A DNA stretch of 64,000 bases from NCBI GenBank assembly GCA_040285825.1, contig JAUPSS010000004.1:434001-498000 (forward strand). Reading direction: 5' to 3'. The first letter of the stretch is position 1. The number at the start of each line of letters is the position of its first letter. A program made the translations under genes and the position numbers. Below, in pieces: positions 1 to 11,034 of the stretch. The notes under the pieces are model-generated. The model searched no databases. It was not told the origin of the DNA and was given only the letters and a program-made list of their open reading frames with translations. Source of the stretch: Eukaryota sp. TZLM1-RC. Taxonomy: Eukaryota; Metamonada: BaSk clade.

Positions 1-1955
1 ATGGCGTGTGGTTTGTTATTGAGCTCTTAGAAGAGTTGATCAAAAATTGTACATAAGGCAAATTTTTGGACCACAGGTCGTAGGCGTTGAAGTCTACGAG
101 CAATCTCAGCAGGTTTTGCAGGATGTCCTTGTTTCGGCGTTCTACCATGCTGTTGGGCTGAAAAAATTCTGGGAATTGTCTTTGACACCTTTATGCCCAA
201 AAATTTGCTCAATTCGTCGAAGACAGCCTTGGAAAATTCGGGTCCATTATCACTGTGTATTTGAAATGGGATGCGAAAAATGGCACTGACTGTCAAAATT
301 GATGCATCTGCAGTAAAATTGGCATTTATTGCTTTTAAAGTGACAATAATCGTGAACCTAGAGAAGCTGTCAATCAATACAAGGATGTGTTTGTGGCCTT
401 TTGGATCTTCTTGAAGAGGACCAATGACGTCGTCGTTGACACGAGCTAAGGCTTTGTCAGCCTACAATAAACCGGATGGGGGATCGTGCAGTTTGGGAAC
501 TGGCTTAGTTTTCTGACAGGAGTGCCATTCGTTGACGTGCTTGTTCATGTCAGTGAGCATGTTTGGCCACCAATAATCACTGTTTCTGTGCTTGTTCAGG
601 CATTCAGTTTTGCTTTGGTGGTCTTTTTGCAAAGGTCTGTGCAACAAGTTGAAGGTGTCCTTAATAAGTGATTAGGGAATCACAATTTTGTTGTGAGTCA
701 TATATAAATCAAGATCATTATTATGCACACAGTTGTTGAAAAAGTGGTCTTTGGAAACTATGGCAAGCTTCTGTTTGAACTTATCCTACAAAGCCATGGT
801 TCAAAAATAAGAAGGTCGTTGGAACAACGTTCTTTGAGGACCATGATGATGTGTTCAAGTCTTCAATATAGTATCTTTCCTTTTCAGTTCCATCAATTTT
901 ATCTACGTTAAACATTGAATGGAAATTTGAAGACGTTTGATGGTACAAATGATTGATCTCATGATGGTTCGTAGGCAAAAATATTCTAGACGACATGTTT
1001 GCATGAACAATATAGCATAGAGTTCCTTTTGGTTAGTTAAACCAGTTCTTTTGACTGTTTGATAACAAACAATTGAAGAAACTGATTGGCCTACACTTTT
1101 GGTTGATTAAAGGTGCACCGGGGTCTTTGACAGGTTCAGTTTGACTCCGAATGACTCCACCAACAGCGATATAGGATGCATCGCAACTTATCAGAACTTG
1201 ATTTTTCAATGGAGGTAAGTTGAGAGGCATGTGCATTGCTATCAATTGTTTGATCTGAGTCAGGAGTTTATAGTGCATGTCGGTCCATTGAAGGCGTTGT
1301 GTTCTGCGTTTGGATTTAACGTTTTCGTTGTTCCCCTCCTCATTCTGAATCAGTTTGATGATAAGAGCAATGAGCTCAAATACATGTAGCAGCCATTTTT
1401 TGACAAAGTTGACTGATTCTACAGGGTTGCCGACGTCCTTCACCGACTTTGGTCTAGCAAGATTCAACAAAGATTCGGTCTAAGTAGGATCTATTGTCCT
1501 TGTTTTGTTCTGAAAAACACTGCCCAATATCTTTATTGGGTGTTTAGACGACACGAGGTGGCGCTTTGCAAATCCCAAGGATACTTTTTCGGATCTTGCT
1601 TGCTCAAGGTTATGCTTGAGGTGGTCGTGGAATTCGTCAAAGGTTGTACCTATGGCTATTTTGGCATCTATGCAAATGAATAATCTTTCTTCAGAGAAGT
1701 TGTCAGTCATGACGTTTTGGAAATCAACAGGGAAATTCTTGAGGCCGTAAGCTGCACGTTTGACCATGATGCTTTTGCAGGGAATGTTCAGGACTGTTTT
1801 CTGCCAGTCCTTTTTAGCATTCTTCAGTTCCCAAAAAAACTTTGGAAAGATCAAAAGTGGCTATATAGTTCGCTTGGGAGAGAAAAAATAGCACATTCGT
1901 TCAACAGGGGCTCAACAGAAATTATGTTGGCGTTAACTCCTTTGTCGTTCATAAA
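1..1955 (-). mobile_element. Degenerate Ty3/gypsy pol fragment (RT to integrase)
   Basis: Read on the minus strand, this stretch is collinear with about 43247-45350 of the intact gypsy element at 42408-49809. Recognisable pieces, in coding order from the right, are RT (1480-1854, including a damaged IDDI-type active site), the RNase H start (1033-1470, SCDAS), the zinc-binding region (462-647, CQKTK) and the integrase core (27-377, with IHSDNGPEF intact). It is broken into short ORFs by many stops and frameshifts, so it is an old copy. Homology fades near 1950, and the left end runs out of the window. No LTR is visible. Confidence 0.9.
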
Positions 1956-2169
1956 GGTGATGTATCCAGTAGACAGAATGCGTTTCAAGTCAATGATCCC
2001 AATGCTAATGTACTTGCTGTGAATGGTGATAAAGTTCCCTTCTTGGTGGAAAAGAAATAGAAAAGAAATAGTTTACATTGATTTACTGTCCTATATATAT
2101 AGGTTTGCTCACTGGGAGAAAGTTGATCTTTTGCTTTAAGAGATGATTATTCACATTTTCTATCATTAT

Positions 2170-2940
2170 GTCTAGTTTATAATGTTTTGATTTCAATAAA
2201 TTTGTTTGTATTTTTGACTTCTGAATTAATGAAATGTTCGTTAGAAGGATTACGAGGGTGTATGGACATAGTATCTAAAATGGTAAAACTACCATTTAAG
2301 CTGAGAACAACCATATCACCTCTTGTCAGACCCATAGAAGTTCTTTTGTAGCGCGTACTATCAATATTAGAGCCATCCAGAATTACTTTTGATTGCAAAA
2401 CCTCTGAAAAGAAATCTACTCGATATAATTCGGACATGACGAAATAATACAATTACAATATTGCAAAACATAATTGTTCTACAAAATCATTATTTTCCAT
2501 CTTGTGTTAAAAAGCAATGACGATTTGTACTTCCAGGATGAGGAAGCTATATGAACGTACATCAACAGCGCCTTTAAAAACCTTCAAATGTCCTATGTAG
2601 ATTTCGTGACCGCTATAAAATGATTTCAATTTCAATTCTCTCAATACTGTTTTTAGACCATCTTTGGTTTTTTCTTAAACCTTAAATAAATGATCCAAAT
2701 TTTGTATGCCAAGACCAATTCCCAATAAACTGAATGATCACATTATTAACCCCTTTAAAAAGTACCCAAGCCCAATTGCGTTGCAGATGACCAATATGAT
2801 GGCTGCAAAATCTTTGACACTGTTGGTAGTAACTGAATACACAATGACGATATTTGCATCAGAAATTATGCCATGAAGATCAAATGCATTAGTCTGGGTA
2901 GAGATCATTGGTCCTTCAACTGAGAGAAAGCAAAGCATCA
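2170..2940 (-). mobile_element. Non-LTR retrotransposon fragment (RT palm plus REL endonuclease)
   Basis: On the minus strand, 2177-2452 encodes a restriction-like endonuclease segment (TRGDMVVLSLNGSFTILD) that matches the RGDVILPGLDGSF segment of the copy at 50102-50359. Just upstream, 2738-2938 encodes what looks like a decayed RT motif C/D region (DANIVIVYS... IGLGYFLK). Only about 300 bp separate the two, so an internal deletion is likely. The LINE assignment of the endonuclease piece is good; that of the RT piece is weaker. Confidence 0.55.
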
Positions 2941-3850
2941 GAAACCAACTTCAACAACCATTGAAAAATTGAAAACATAATTCTATTTTGCCAAAACGAT
3001 TTGTTGAAATTTTTGTTAATTCTTCTCTTTACACTCATTTCAAAATCTTCCAAAGAACATAAAGCCGTTGGTGCAAGTGAAGCAAAAGGAGAAAATACAA
3101 ATATACACAAAAAGTATTTTGCATGCTGTTGGCCGGACAATTTCAACAAAGCTTCATTGTGTTTTTTGATTTTGAAATTTTCAGCACTGGAAAAAGGATT
3201 ATGAATTTCAGAATTAGCAAGCCTTTTTTTGAGGCATCACAAGGATCAACAGACATTACGTCCAATCAAATGAAGCTTCCATCTAATCCAGGTAATTTGA
3301 CATCACCTCTTGTATTCTTATAAAAATCATCTTCAGTATCAAACAGATTTGACAACAGAGACTATGAGACTTACACATACAATAAAATTAGTCTCTTACA
3401 GCATCATGAACCTTGCTTCTAAAAGTAATAAAGTGTTTACAATTTAACAAATGAGTAATTGAAATTTTTCGAGAACAATTACACATTAAATTATGAGTAA
3501 ATTAATCAGGCCAAATAAGGGTAAGAAATCTCATATTCAAAGTCCAAGCAAAATCAGTTATGAGAGTACCATAAATTTGAAGGATTGTTGTTACTAAGGC
3601 ATAAGATGTACTATCACACATATTTTGTAAAAGATTTGAAAAAGCGGGTTTCTTTTTCTTGGACATGCCATGTCTAACATCAAATTCCAAGCTTTGAAAA
3701 ATCTTTGACAATTTTTGTTGAAACTTAAAAGAATTAAAAAGAGATCGGTTCGTAATTTCCTGAATTGATTGGCGAAAACATTTAGTTCAAATTTGTGGTG
3801 GCAATCTATCGAGTTCCCCAGATAACTCATGCAAATATGGACTGCAATTG
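2941..3850 (-). mobile_element. Non-LTR retrotransposon fragment, REL-type (subfamily C)
   Basis: The minus-strand order is a post-RT segment (3502-3830, MACPRKRNPLFQIFYK, compare PRKRIPLLQIFYK at 49812), a gap holding a degraded zinc motif, the REL segment near 3240-3330 (GDVKLPGLDGSF), and the C-terminal domain (2916-3149, SLEDFEMSVKRRINKNF ... SFWQNRIMFSIF). It closely matches the copy split by the gypsy element at 41690-42407/49810-50650. It contains multiple stops and frameshifts and is inactive. Confidence 0.8.
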
Positions 3851-3854
3851 GAAT

Positions 3855-4200
3855 TTACCAAAATTAACCAACAGAAGAATGTTAATTAGAAACTAATTCC
3901 ATTCCCTTATAAATAGAACAATTTGGTTTTGCAAGTAAACACGATGAAAATTCTCCCAGTCTTTTTGTTGACAACTACATTCAAATACTCAAGGAAAACC
4001 AAAGCAGCCTTATCCCTACGATACGAACAGGGAACAAACAAGGGGACATAAATATCATTGGACATGAGCGTTTTTTCATTGACAGTACAAATGGAATTCG
4101 GCAAGTTATCAATTTTGTATTTTTCATCAGCACGGACAAGAAAAGAGTCCACAAAGAGAAGGAATTTGAGTTACCTAAGCAGCAGAAGAACTATTACAAA
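3855..4200 (-). mobile_element. Non-LTR retrotransposon C-terminal fragment (same group as 33800-34075)
   Basis: The minus ORF 3907-4152 (SNDIYVPLFVPCSYRRDKAALVFLEYLNVVV, quoted in part: AALVFLEYLNVVVNKKTGRI) aligns with the product of 33806-34060 (AALTFLEDFNVVVKERTRRV). Both are the domain that follows the REL endonuclease in these elements. It is truncated at both ends. Confidence 0.65.
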
Positions 4201-4816
4201 CGACTGGTAATATTTGCGAAAGCGGTATTTTGAGTTTTGACCAAGCCAAGACTTACTTCATGACCCAAGCTTTCGCAGTAATAGATCTTGTTGATAATTT
4301 GGAAAAAACACGGAATACCATTGTTAATGGACAAATTACCTTATTCAAATCGAATTGGATTTAGGCAAAAATTAGATTCACTCAATAATTTAGAAAATGT
4401 AAATCATATTTTAAAATCTTGACCCCTATGATGCTTTTCATATTGTTTAAGGAAATGCCAAGATTGATGTAAATAATGACGACTTTCCTGAACTTTGCGA
4501 TCAATTTCTTTCCATCGCAGTTAAAACAATAATTTAACATAGAATTCATTTGTTCCACAATCAGTTTCTGCTGCGCAGCAAGATCGCGATCAATCCTCTG
4601 TTCCTTGGTTTATTCAATTGTTTTAATCATACAATTGAATATCATCATGCAAAAATCCCTTCTTAGATGTGTATTTAGATTGTCTCTATTAAATTTGCAA
4701 TTCAATAAAGGATTCAAAATAATTATCCACCACAACAACAAATCAAATCATTTGTCAATCTCATTGTGGTGTGATTTTCCTCATTTCCCACATTTTCTTG
4801 AAACAAACACATTTTC
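4201..4816. other. Intergenic stretch upstream of the RCC1-LRR gene
   Basis: About 600 bp of A+T-rich sequence. The left part may continue the decayed minus-strand LINE. No ORF, repeat or RNA gene can be supported. The last 60 bp before 4817 are pyrimidine-rich and would hold the promoter and 5' leader of the downstream gene. Confidence 0.5.
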
Positions 4817-7048
4817 ATGGAGTTCGGCTACAGTCAGAATAACTGTTCTCTCCAGGATCAATCTATCTCTTTATGTTGTCCCACGAACCCTCTTCCCCAG
4901 CTCATACCTGATTCTGTGGACACACATCAATCAAAATGCCCAGGAACAGTAGATAATGTTTCTTACATAAGCTTTCCTGACTTTGCTCCAGTCTTTCCCA
5001 ACCATCATCATTCGTCACAGTGTGCCCATTCTTTTTCCAATTTTGTCAATCGCGAGTCAGGGGTTAAGTGTGTTTCTGTTGGTGATGGACACACACTTCT
5101 CCTCACCTATTCTGGTGAGGTTTATAGCTGGGGGTGTAATGATGTAGGTCAAGTTCTTTTTGGTGGACCTAGAAACATCACGTCACCAATCAAACTTCCT
5201 TTATCCAACATTGTCACCATTTCTGCTGGATATAAAAACTCTTTTGCCGTCTCTGTTGGAGGTCAGTTGCATTATTGGGGGAGGTATCATGACAGCAACA
5301 TCAATGTAGAAAGTTCTTCCAATAAGTGGAATGAATCATCACTGTTTTTGACTTTGAACTCCCCGTATAATATTAAGGAGCTTTATGCTGGTCGTAAGCT
5401 CTCCTTTGCTTTAACGTACGAAGGCCAAGTTGTTAAGTGGTCAGAATGTCAACCATTGGAACTGATTGAAGGCATAAGTAATGTTATTTTCATTTCTGTT
5501 TCTGATGAATCTTTTGTTGCAATTGATGGAAATAGTGATTTTTTTCTTTTCCACAGGAACAGGGTTGTTAATAACTCTGTATCTGTTACAAAATTACCAG
5601 TCACCCAGCATATAACCCCTAAAAAGTCATCCGAATGTTCATTTTTGTTTGATCGTGGTTGTCTTTTTGTTATCGATATCAATGGTGATGTTTGGCAGTT
5701 TGCTTGTGGTCCCAGTACTTTTTTGGAACCAACCAAAATAGAGAAATTGTCTCATGTGATTTGTATTTGTGGATACGAATATTACGAATATGATTCTGTT
5801 TACGCTGCTTTAGATCTCAATGGTAAGGTTTTTGTCTGGGGCTGGTTGTGCAAAATGAGTGACTTTTATGAAAATCAGCGGGAGCCTAGATGTATTGAAG
5901 CTTTCACTAATATAGAAGGTATTTCAGTAGGTGATGACTTCCTTCTCGCCTATAACAAAAACACTGTTTGGGCTTGGGGAAGGAACGATAAAGGTCAATT
6001 AGGTACAGGTGATTTGATTGATCGACCACAACCTGTCAAAGTATTAGGGTCTGAAATACTTGGCGCTTTTCATTATCCAAAACAACCGTTGGATAGAATG
6101 TTTAGTGGTCTTATTAAGCTTGTTTATTGGGAATTTTTAGGGTATTTGCAGAAGCTCTTTGGTAATCATTCATATGTTAAAGCAAGATTTTACACCAAAT
6201 GTGGTATTAGTAAAAGAGTAGCTCAATGTGCCCAAGAAGTCTTCAATGATCATCCAATTCAACGCAATCTTTTGTTAAAAAATCCTCAAGATTTAGATTT
6301 AAATGAAAATATTTGTGATTTACAATTGCGATTATCTACTGATTATAATGGTCCTAAAGTAATTAATAATAGAATTAAAAAACTTGATTTGTACTATGGT
6401 AAGGTTCGTTATAATCCACAATTATTATTTTTGTTCCCAAATGTTGAGGTTTTAACACTTGGTCAAAGATCAATTCCTCAGCCAATTTTTTCATTAGACG
6501 TGGCACATTTGTCAAATCTTCACACTTTAGAACTCAATTGTCCCTTTGTCGCCCAACAGTTACCCACTTCACTAGTGAAGATATCGCTCAATCATTGTCA
6601 CTTTTGGGTTAATGATTTAAGCTATCTTACATCATTAAAAGAATTGGTGGTATTATCTTGTGATATTTCAGATCAAATATTGGAAGGAAAGTTAGCTTTA
6701 CCTCCGTCCTTAATTTCATTAGCTATATTAAGCCCAGTGAATATTCAAGTATCATTTCCAAGATTAAAGGAGTTAGTAATTCGGGATCTTTACAATGAAC
6801 TTAATGGTGCAACTGAACAAAACTTTCCTTGTTTAAAATTTATTCAATTGATTAAACCTGAAAAACACTGCCTGTTGGGTTCTCCATTAGCTCCAACAAA
6901 GTTCATTAATCATGGTTTAATTAAATCTATTAAATTATTCAAGAATGAATATTTAGTTGAATTATCTTGTTTTCCATGGTTTATTTTGTATCCAACTGAA
7001 AGCTATTTGGTTGATATTTTTTGCGAATATTTAGATCAAAATGAATAA
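4817..7048 (+). CDS. RCC1-repeat protein with C-terminal leucine-rich repeats
   Basis: An intact 743-residue ORF starting at ATG. Residues about 80-415 hold RCC1/BLIP-II-type beta-propeller repeats, recognised by recurring cores such as GEVYSWGCNDVGQV, GQLHYWGRY, GKVFVWGW and VWAWGRNDKGQLGTGD. Residues about 520-700 hold irregular leucine-rich repeats (IKKLDLYYGKV, LHTLELNCP, LKELVVLSCDIS, LKELVIRDLYN). The linker (about 420-510) has a helical HPIQRNLLL segment of unknown role. RCC1 propellers bind partners such as Ran or chromatin or act as scaffolds, and LRRs are also binding surfaces, so an adaptor role is plausible but inferred. No kinase, FYVE or HECT domain is present. A related pseudogene lies at 36940-37410. 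Confidence 0.85.
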   Translation: MEFGYSQNNCSLQDQSISLCCPTNPLPQLIPDSVDTHQSKCPGTVDNVSYISFPDFAPVFPNHHHSSQCAHSFSNFVNRESGVKCVSVGDGHTLLLTYSGEVYSWGCNDVGQVLFGGPRNITSPIKLPLSNIVTISAGYKNSFAVSVGGQLHYWGRYHDSNINVESSSNKWNESSLFLTLNSPYNIKELYAGRKLSFALTYEGQVVKWSECQPLELIEGISNVIFISVSDESFVAIDGNSDFFLFHRNRVVNNSVSVTKLPVTQHITPKKSSECSFLFDRGCLFVIDINGDVWQFACGPSTFLEPTKIEKLSHVICICGYEYYEYDSVYAALDLNGKVFVWGWLCKMSDFYENQREPRCIEAFTNIEGISVGDDFLLAYNKNTVWAWGRNDKGQLGTGDLIDRPQPVKVLGSEILGAFHYPKQPLDRMFSGLIKLVYWEFLGYLQKLFGNHSYVKARFYTKCGISKRVAQCAQEVFNDHPIQRNLLLKNPQDLDLNENICDLQLRLSTDYNGPKVINNRIKKLDLYYGKVRYNPQLLFLFPNVEVLTLGQRSIPQPIFSLDVAHLSNLHTLELNCPFVAQQLPTSLVKISLNHCHFWVNDLSYLTSLKELVVLSCDISDQILEGKLALPPSLISLAILSPVNIQVSFPRLKELVIRDLYNELNGATEQNFPCLKFIQLIKPEKHCLLGSPLAPTKFINHGLIKSIKLFKNEYLVELSCFPWFILYPTESYLVDIFCEYLDQNE

Positions 7049-7169
7049 ATGATTAATAATTCTTCTTTGAAAGCACTTGAATCAGGAATTTTATTTATTT
7101 TTACTATTACTATTATATATTACTATTTTTTTCTTCCTTCCTCTACATAAAACCGTCTAACTTAAATCC

Positions 7170-9250
7170 TTGCGGAACCATGATCCTTGTTTTTATTCTT
7201 TCTTGTTGATGCCTGAACCAGTATCCGATACCAATGGAGTCAAAAGAAAGAATGATAGAAAACAAGATGTCGAAGACCTCTCCACCCCTCCTCCTCAACC
7301 TCTTCTCTCTTCAATTTGGGACAAAAAATTTCTGATGAAAATGAAGTTTGTTCAAAAACGAAGACACGCTCTTAGAGATGCTCAAATTGTCGACAACAAG
7401 GACATAATGCTCGAACCTGTCCCAGTGTTGGAAAAAATGATGTGGCAAATTCTGAAACAAAATGCAAAAGAAAACTTATTAGAAGAACAGAATCTAAGGA
7501 AAAACCAATAAATGAACCTCCATAAGTTGTTGCAAAACCAGCCAACGATCGAATCAAGCACAAAGTTTGCAACAATTGTGGCTCTTCTTTTAGGAAATAT
7601 GCAAAAGGTGAAACGGCTGGTCGATGATTGAAATGTCGAACAGTCTGATATTATGTATTCTCCGATACAAATACATAAAGCAATTCATTCCTCAAAATGT
7701 AGTGAATTTGCTATAATTTTAAAAGAAAAACCTTTTTTTTTCAATACCTTTGGGAATTTTTTGGTTCTGATTGTGCTCCTCTTGAACAAAATATCGTAAA
7801 TAATTCTTAAAATTTAACTAATATAGCACCGAGAAAACAGTCATCTAAGAATATGAGTAAAAATTTTGAAGACAAATGCGTTGATAACAAATGGTCTAGG
7901 GCTTTGTCCGCTTTAAGTCCCGGAGTTAAAGCTCCCAGAAAATACTTCATCCATTGGAAGACCCAATAATGGATAAAAATTTTGAACGGAACTTATTGGG
8001 AAACTTATCCATTGATAACAACAGAGGTATTTTCGGTGATAAAAAAGAGACCACGCGGTAAGTCTGCCGGACTTTCTGGTATTTCTATTGATCATGTAAA
8101 AGCCGCAATTATTTCTTCAGAGGATGGTCTTGTTCTATTGACCAAATTTTCCAATAGAATATTGACTGGTCAACTCAAATATCCAGAAGAATTAAGAAGT
8201 TCTCGTTTGACTGCACTTGTCAAGAATTCAAAAATGGATTTTCGTCTTATTGCAGTCTCTGAGAGCTCACAAAATAATTTTTCTGCTTGCTGCTTCAGCA
8301 GGTATGATGAGAAAGCAAAAAAATTTTTATTACCCTTTCAATATGGAATTAATACCACTGATGGAGTCTCTTCAGCGAAATTTGCTACTGATGTTTTATT
8401 TCGCCAAAATGAATCCAATGTTTGTATGTCATTGGACTTCAGTAATGCATGCAATTCACTCAGTTGTCGCAGTATCCATGGTTCTCTATTGCAATATATG
8501 CCGGAATAAATGCCGTATTTTCAATCAACATATAGCAAAAATTCTAATTTTCATTTTGGTAATTCCATTTTGGCTTCATCAAGTGGTGTAAAACAAGAAG
8601 ATCCGTTAGGACCTCTTTTGTTTTGTTTGGCCATTCATCATATTTTATTGCAAATTCAAGAGATGTTTCCTTCACTAAAAATGATTGCATATATGGATGA
8701 TGTTGTGATTATTGGTGATTTAAATATTGTGAAACAAGCAATTGTATGTTTTAAAGAATTATTTACCAAAATTGGTCTCCGACTTAATTTACTTAAATGT
8801 GTTTTGTTATCGAATTCTCCAGTTTCCACAATAGTTGATGGTATTGAAATTCAAGCCAAATTATATTCAATTGATACTATTCGTCATTTGGGTTCGTTTT
8901 TAGGAAATAATGATGAAATTACCAAAAAATTGTCTGAAAGGTTGAACTCAATATCCGATAAAAGTGACCGAATGATGACTTTAGATATACAGAAACACAT
9001 CAAATTTACCATTATAAGACTGTGTTTTAGTTCCAATTTTAATCATATATTTCGATCTAAAAATCCTCTTGTCACTAGGCCTTTGGCTCAGAAGTATAAT
9101 GAATAACGTGCAAAAGTTCTGTCTCAGTTACTGGCATGTAAAATTTTTCAAATTCCAGACCATGCTTACCTTAGTCCACATTATGGGGGTTTAGGGTGGA
9201 CGAAAGCGTCTATTCTTACCTCCTGCGCTTTTGTTGATGGATGCAGAAAT
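7170..9250 (+). mobile_element. Non-LTR retrotransposon copy (subfamily A) with N-terminal part and RT
   Basis: The longest 5' portion of subfamily A in the window. 7209-7511 encodes a basic N-terminal segment, followed by a possible zinc finger near 7560 (CNNCGSSF) and then RT: KKRPRGKSAGLSGIS (from about 8040), the FSNACNS motif A, KQEDPLGPLLFCLAIH (from about 8590) and the catalytic YMDD near 8690, then the thumb to 9106. Stops and frameshifts separate 7982-8509 from 8510-9106, so it is dead. The C-terminal endonuclease half is missing; the sequence stops at GCRN (about 9250), where a hAT element begins. That 7170-7511 belongs to the element is inferred from position. Confidence 0.8.
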
Positions 9251-10078
9251 GTAGAGTTGGGCAAAGGTCGACTCGAAATTTCGAGTTGCGACTTCACTCG
9301 AACTTGACTCGAAATCTGGTATCAAATCTAGTTTTTGTTCAATGTATGTTTCCTTGAATAAAAGACGTTAACTTAAACACCGTCTTAATAAGCTTTCTGA
9401 GGGTTTTTCTTGCAGTGTTTGTCCTCTAAACACCAAAAAGAGTCATCAAATCCTGAATCACTATGGTGTGTATAAGTTTTTCTACGATGGGCGTGTCATT
9501 GAAGAGCGTCGTGTTTGTAATCATTGCCTTGAACAAACTTATGCCCTTTCAACATCAGTTTTTGTTCTTATTCCACACTACGCTGAGAAACACCTTAATT
9601 TTGACACCTCTCCCCCTGAAGCGGATCTACAACCTCAGCCAGCTGTCACCAATTACTTAGAACAATAATTTTCGTTTCAGTTGTCTCCTACACAAAAGCA
9701 TACGTTTGAAAATCTACTTGTGGATGTCTTCGCGTGTGACATTGTACCTTTTCGGCTGATAGAATCTCTTAGATTCATTTCTTTGTTCCGTTTTATTCTT
9801 GGTAAAAAGAATCAACTTATTAGTAGAAAAACATTGTAAGACGCATTCAGGACGCATATATTAGGAAAGCAGAAGTCTTGATAGACATGCTGAGATATGA
9901 AGCTGACAGTTTTACTACTGACTTATGGACTTCTCTTAACAATTTCCCGTTCATAAGTTTAACGGTTCATTTCATCACAGCCGCATTTGAACAAAAGTCC
10001 ATTGTGGCAGATATGAAAGCTTTTGCATATCCTCACAACACCGAAAGGATTGCTTTTATTATGAAAAAGATGCTGGAT
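9251..10078 (+). mobile_element. hAT-type DNA transposon remnant 1
   Basis: Begins with TAGAGTTGGGCAAAGG, a typical hAT terminal sequence. It encodes a BED-type zinc-finger region (9468-9668: CNHCLEQTYALS ... HYAEKH) and then hAT transposase segments: VPFRLIESLRFISLFRF (about 9750) and DSFTTDLWTSLNNFPF with SLTVHFIT (9878-10111), the region of the first catalytic Asp. The frame is broken by stops (after 9668 and near 9840). The 3' half is absent because a second hAT terminus starts at 10079. Confidence 0.8.
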
Positions 10079-10640
10079 AGGGTTGGGCACTGGGTTAACT
10101 TAGTCCGTTAACCTTCAACCAAACTAAGTTTTAATGCACTAAAGACTGAAATTTCTTTAGTCTAGTTTTAGTGCGACTAAGACATTTCATAGTTTAGCTT
10201 TAGCACATTATTTATTCAAAACCTAAGTTAACTTGCACTACACTAAAAACAATTAAACACATAAATTTCAAGTGATCTGATACTGCAAAATTCAGGAATA
10301 GGAGAAATCAGTTTCAACTTTAAAGACCATCGGTTGAATATATACACTTTGTACCCTTTCAACGATGTAATCAGGTGATAATTTCCCAAACCCCACCAAA
10401 TTACCCAGAACTGATTCACCAATCAAAGCATCGGATGATGATTACAACCACGAGCACTAGTGGTACTCAGATTGAGCTGACATCGCTTTGTCCTGGACAA
10501 ACATGGCATGGCCACAAACTTTTCTACGTCGCTGATGATAAAAAGTACTGCCGTCTGTGCCGAAAGCTCGCTCCAGTGTCAGTGAAAACTTCCCAATCGT
10601 CGCTTAAATACCATCTTCACAAGGACTCTTGTCAGTAACT
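10079..10640 (+). mobile_element. hAT-type DNA transposon remnant 2 (5' end with BED finger)
   Basis: Starts with TAGGGTTGGGCACTGG, the same kind of terminus as the element at 9251, so it probably landed in that element. A subterminal stretch rich in TTAAC and CTAAG motifs (10095-10250) is typical of transposase-binding regions. The ORF 10375-10638 ends in a BED zinc finger (CRLCRKL ... LKYHLHKDSC: C-x2-C ... H-x4-C). The catalytic domain is missing. The ATG at 10438 (MMITTTSTSG) is the most likely start of the remaining frame. Confidence 0.7.
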
Positions 10641-11034
10641 GTGTCAACAATAATCAAACCCAGCTGACGTGATAATGATTTTATATGCAGCAATTCCAAG
10701 GAATTGAAAAACATGAACAAATGTATTCATTATTGAATACGATTGTGTTAATTGTAACCATAATGTCATATGTATTAGGGATTTAAGAGGACCTTTAGTA
10801 CAGTTTAGATATTTTTACAATTAACTTGTCTCAATGACCTTGTAGATCAACATTTGGTGAAGAAAATCTTGGTTCAATGAATTTTGTCCTATTAATTATG
10901 AGTTTATTTCGTTAAGTGTGTTAATTTAATAAATGTTGATTATAGTAACTTCTTGAAACAATGGCGTAAATAATTGCATACCAGAAGTACTTTTCATAAC
11001 AAATTTACTGCGTTTTTTGTTTTCTAGGATGTTT
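10641..11034. other. Spacer without recognisable features
   Basis: About 400 bp of A+T-rich sequence between the hAT remnant and the LINE fragment. I see no ORF, RNA gene or clear repeat in it. Confidence 0.5.
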
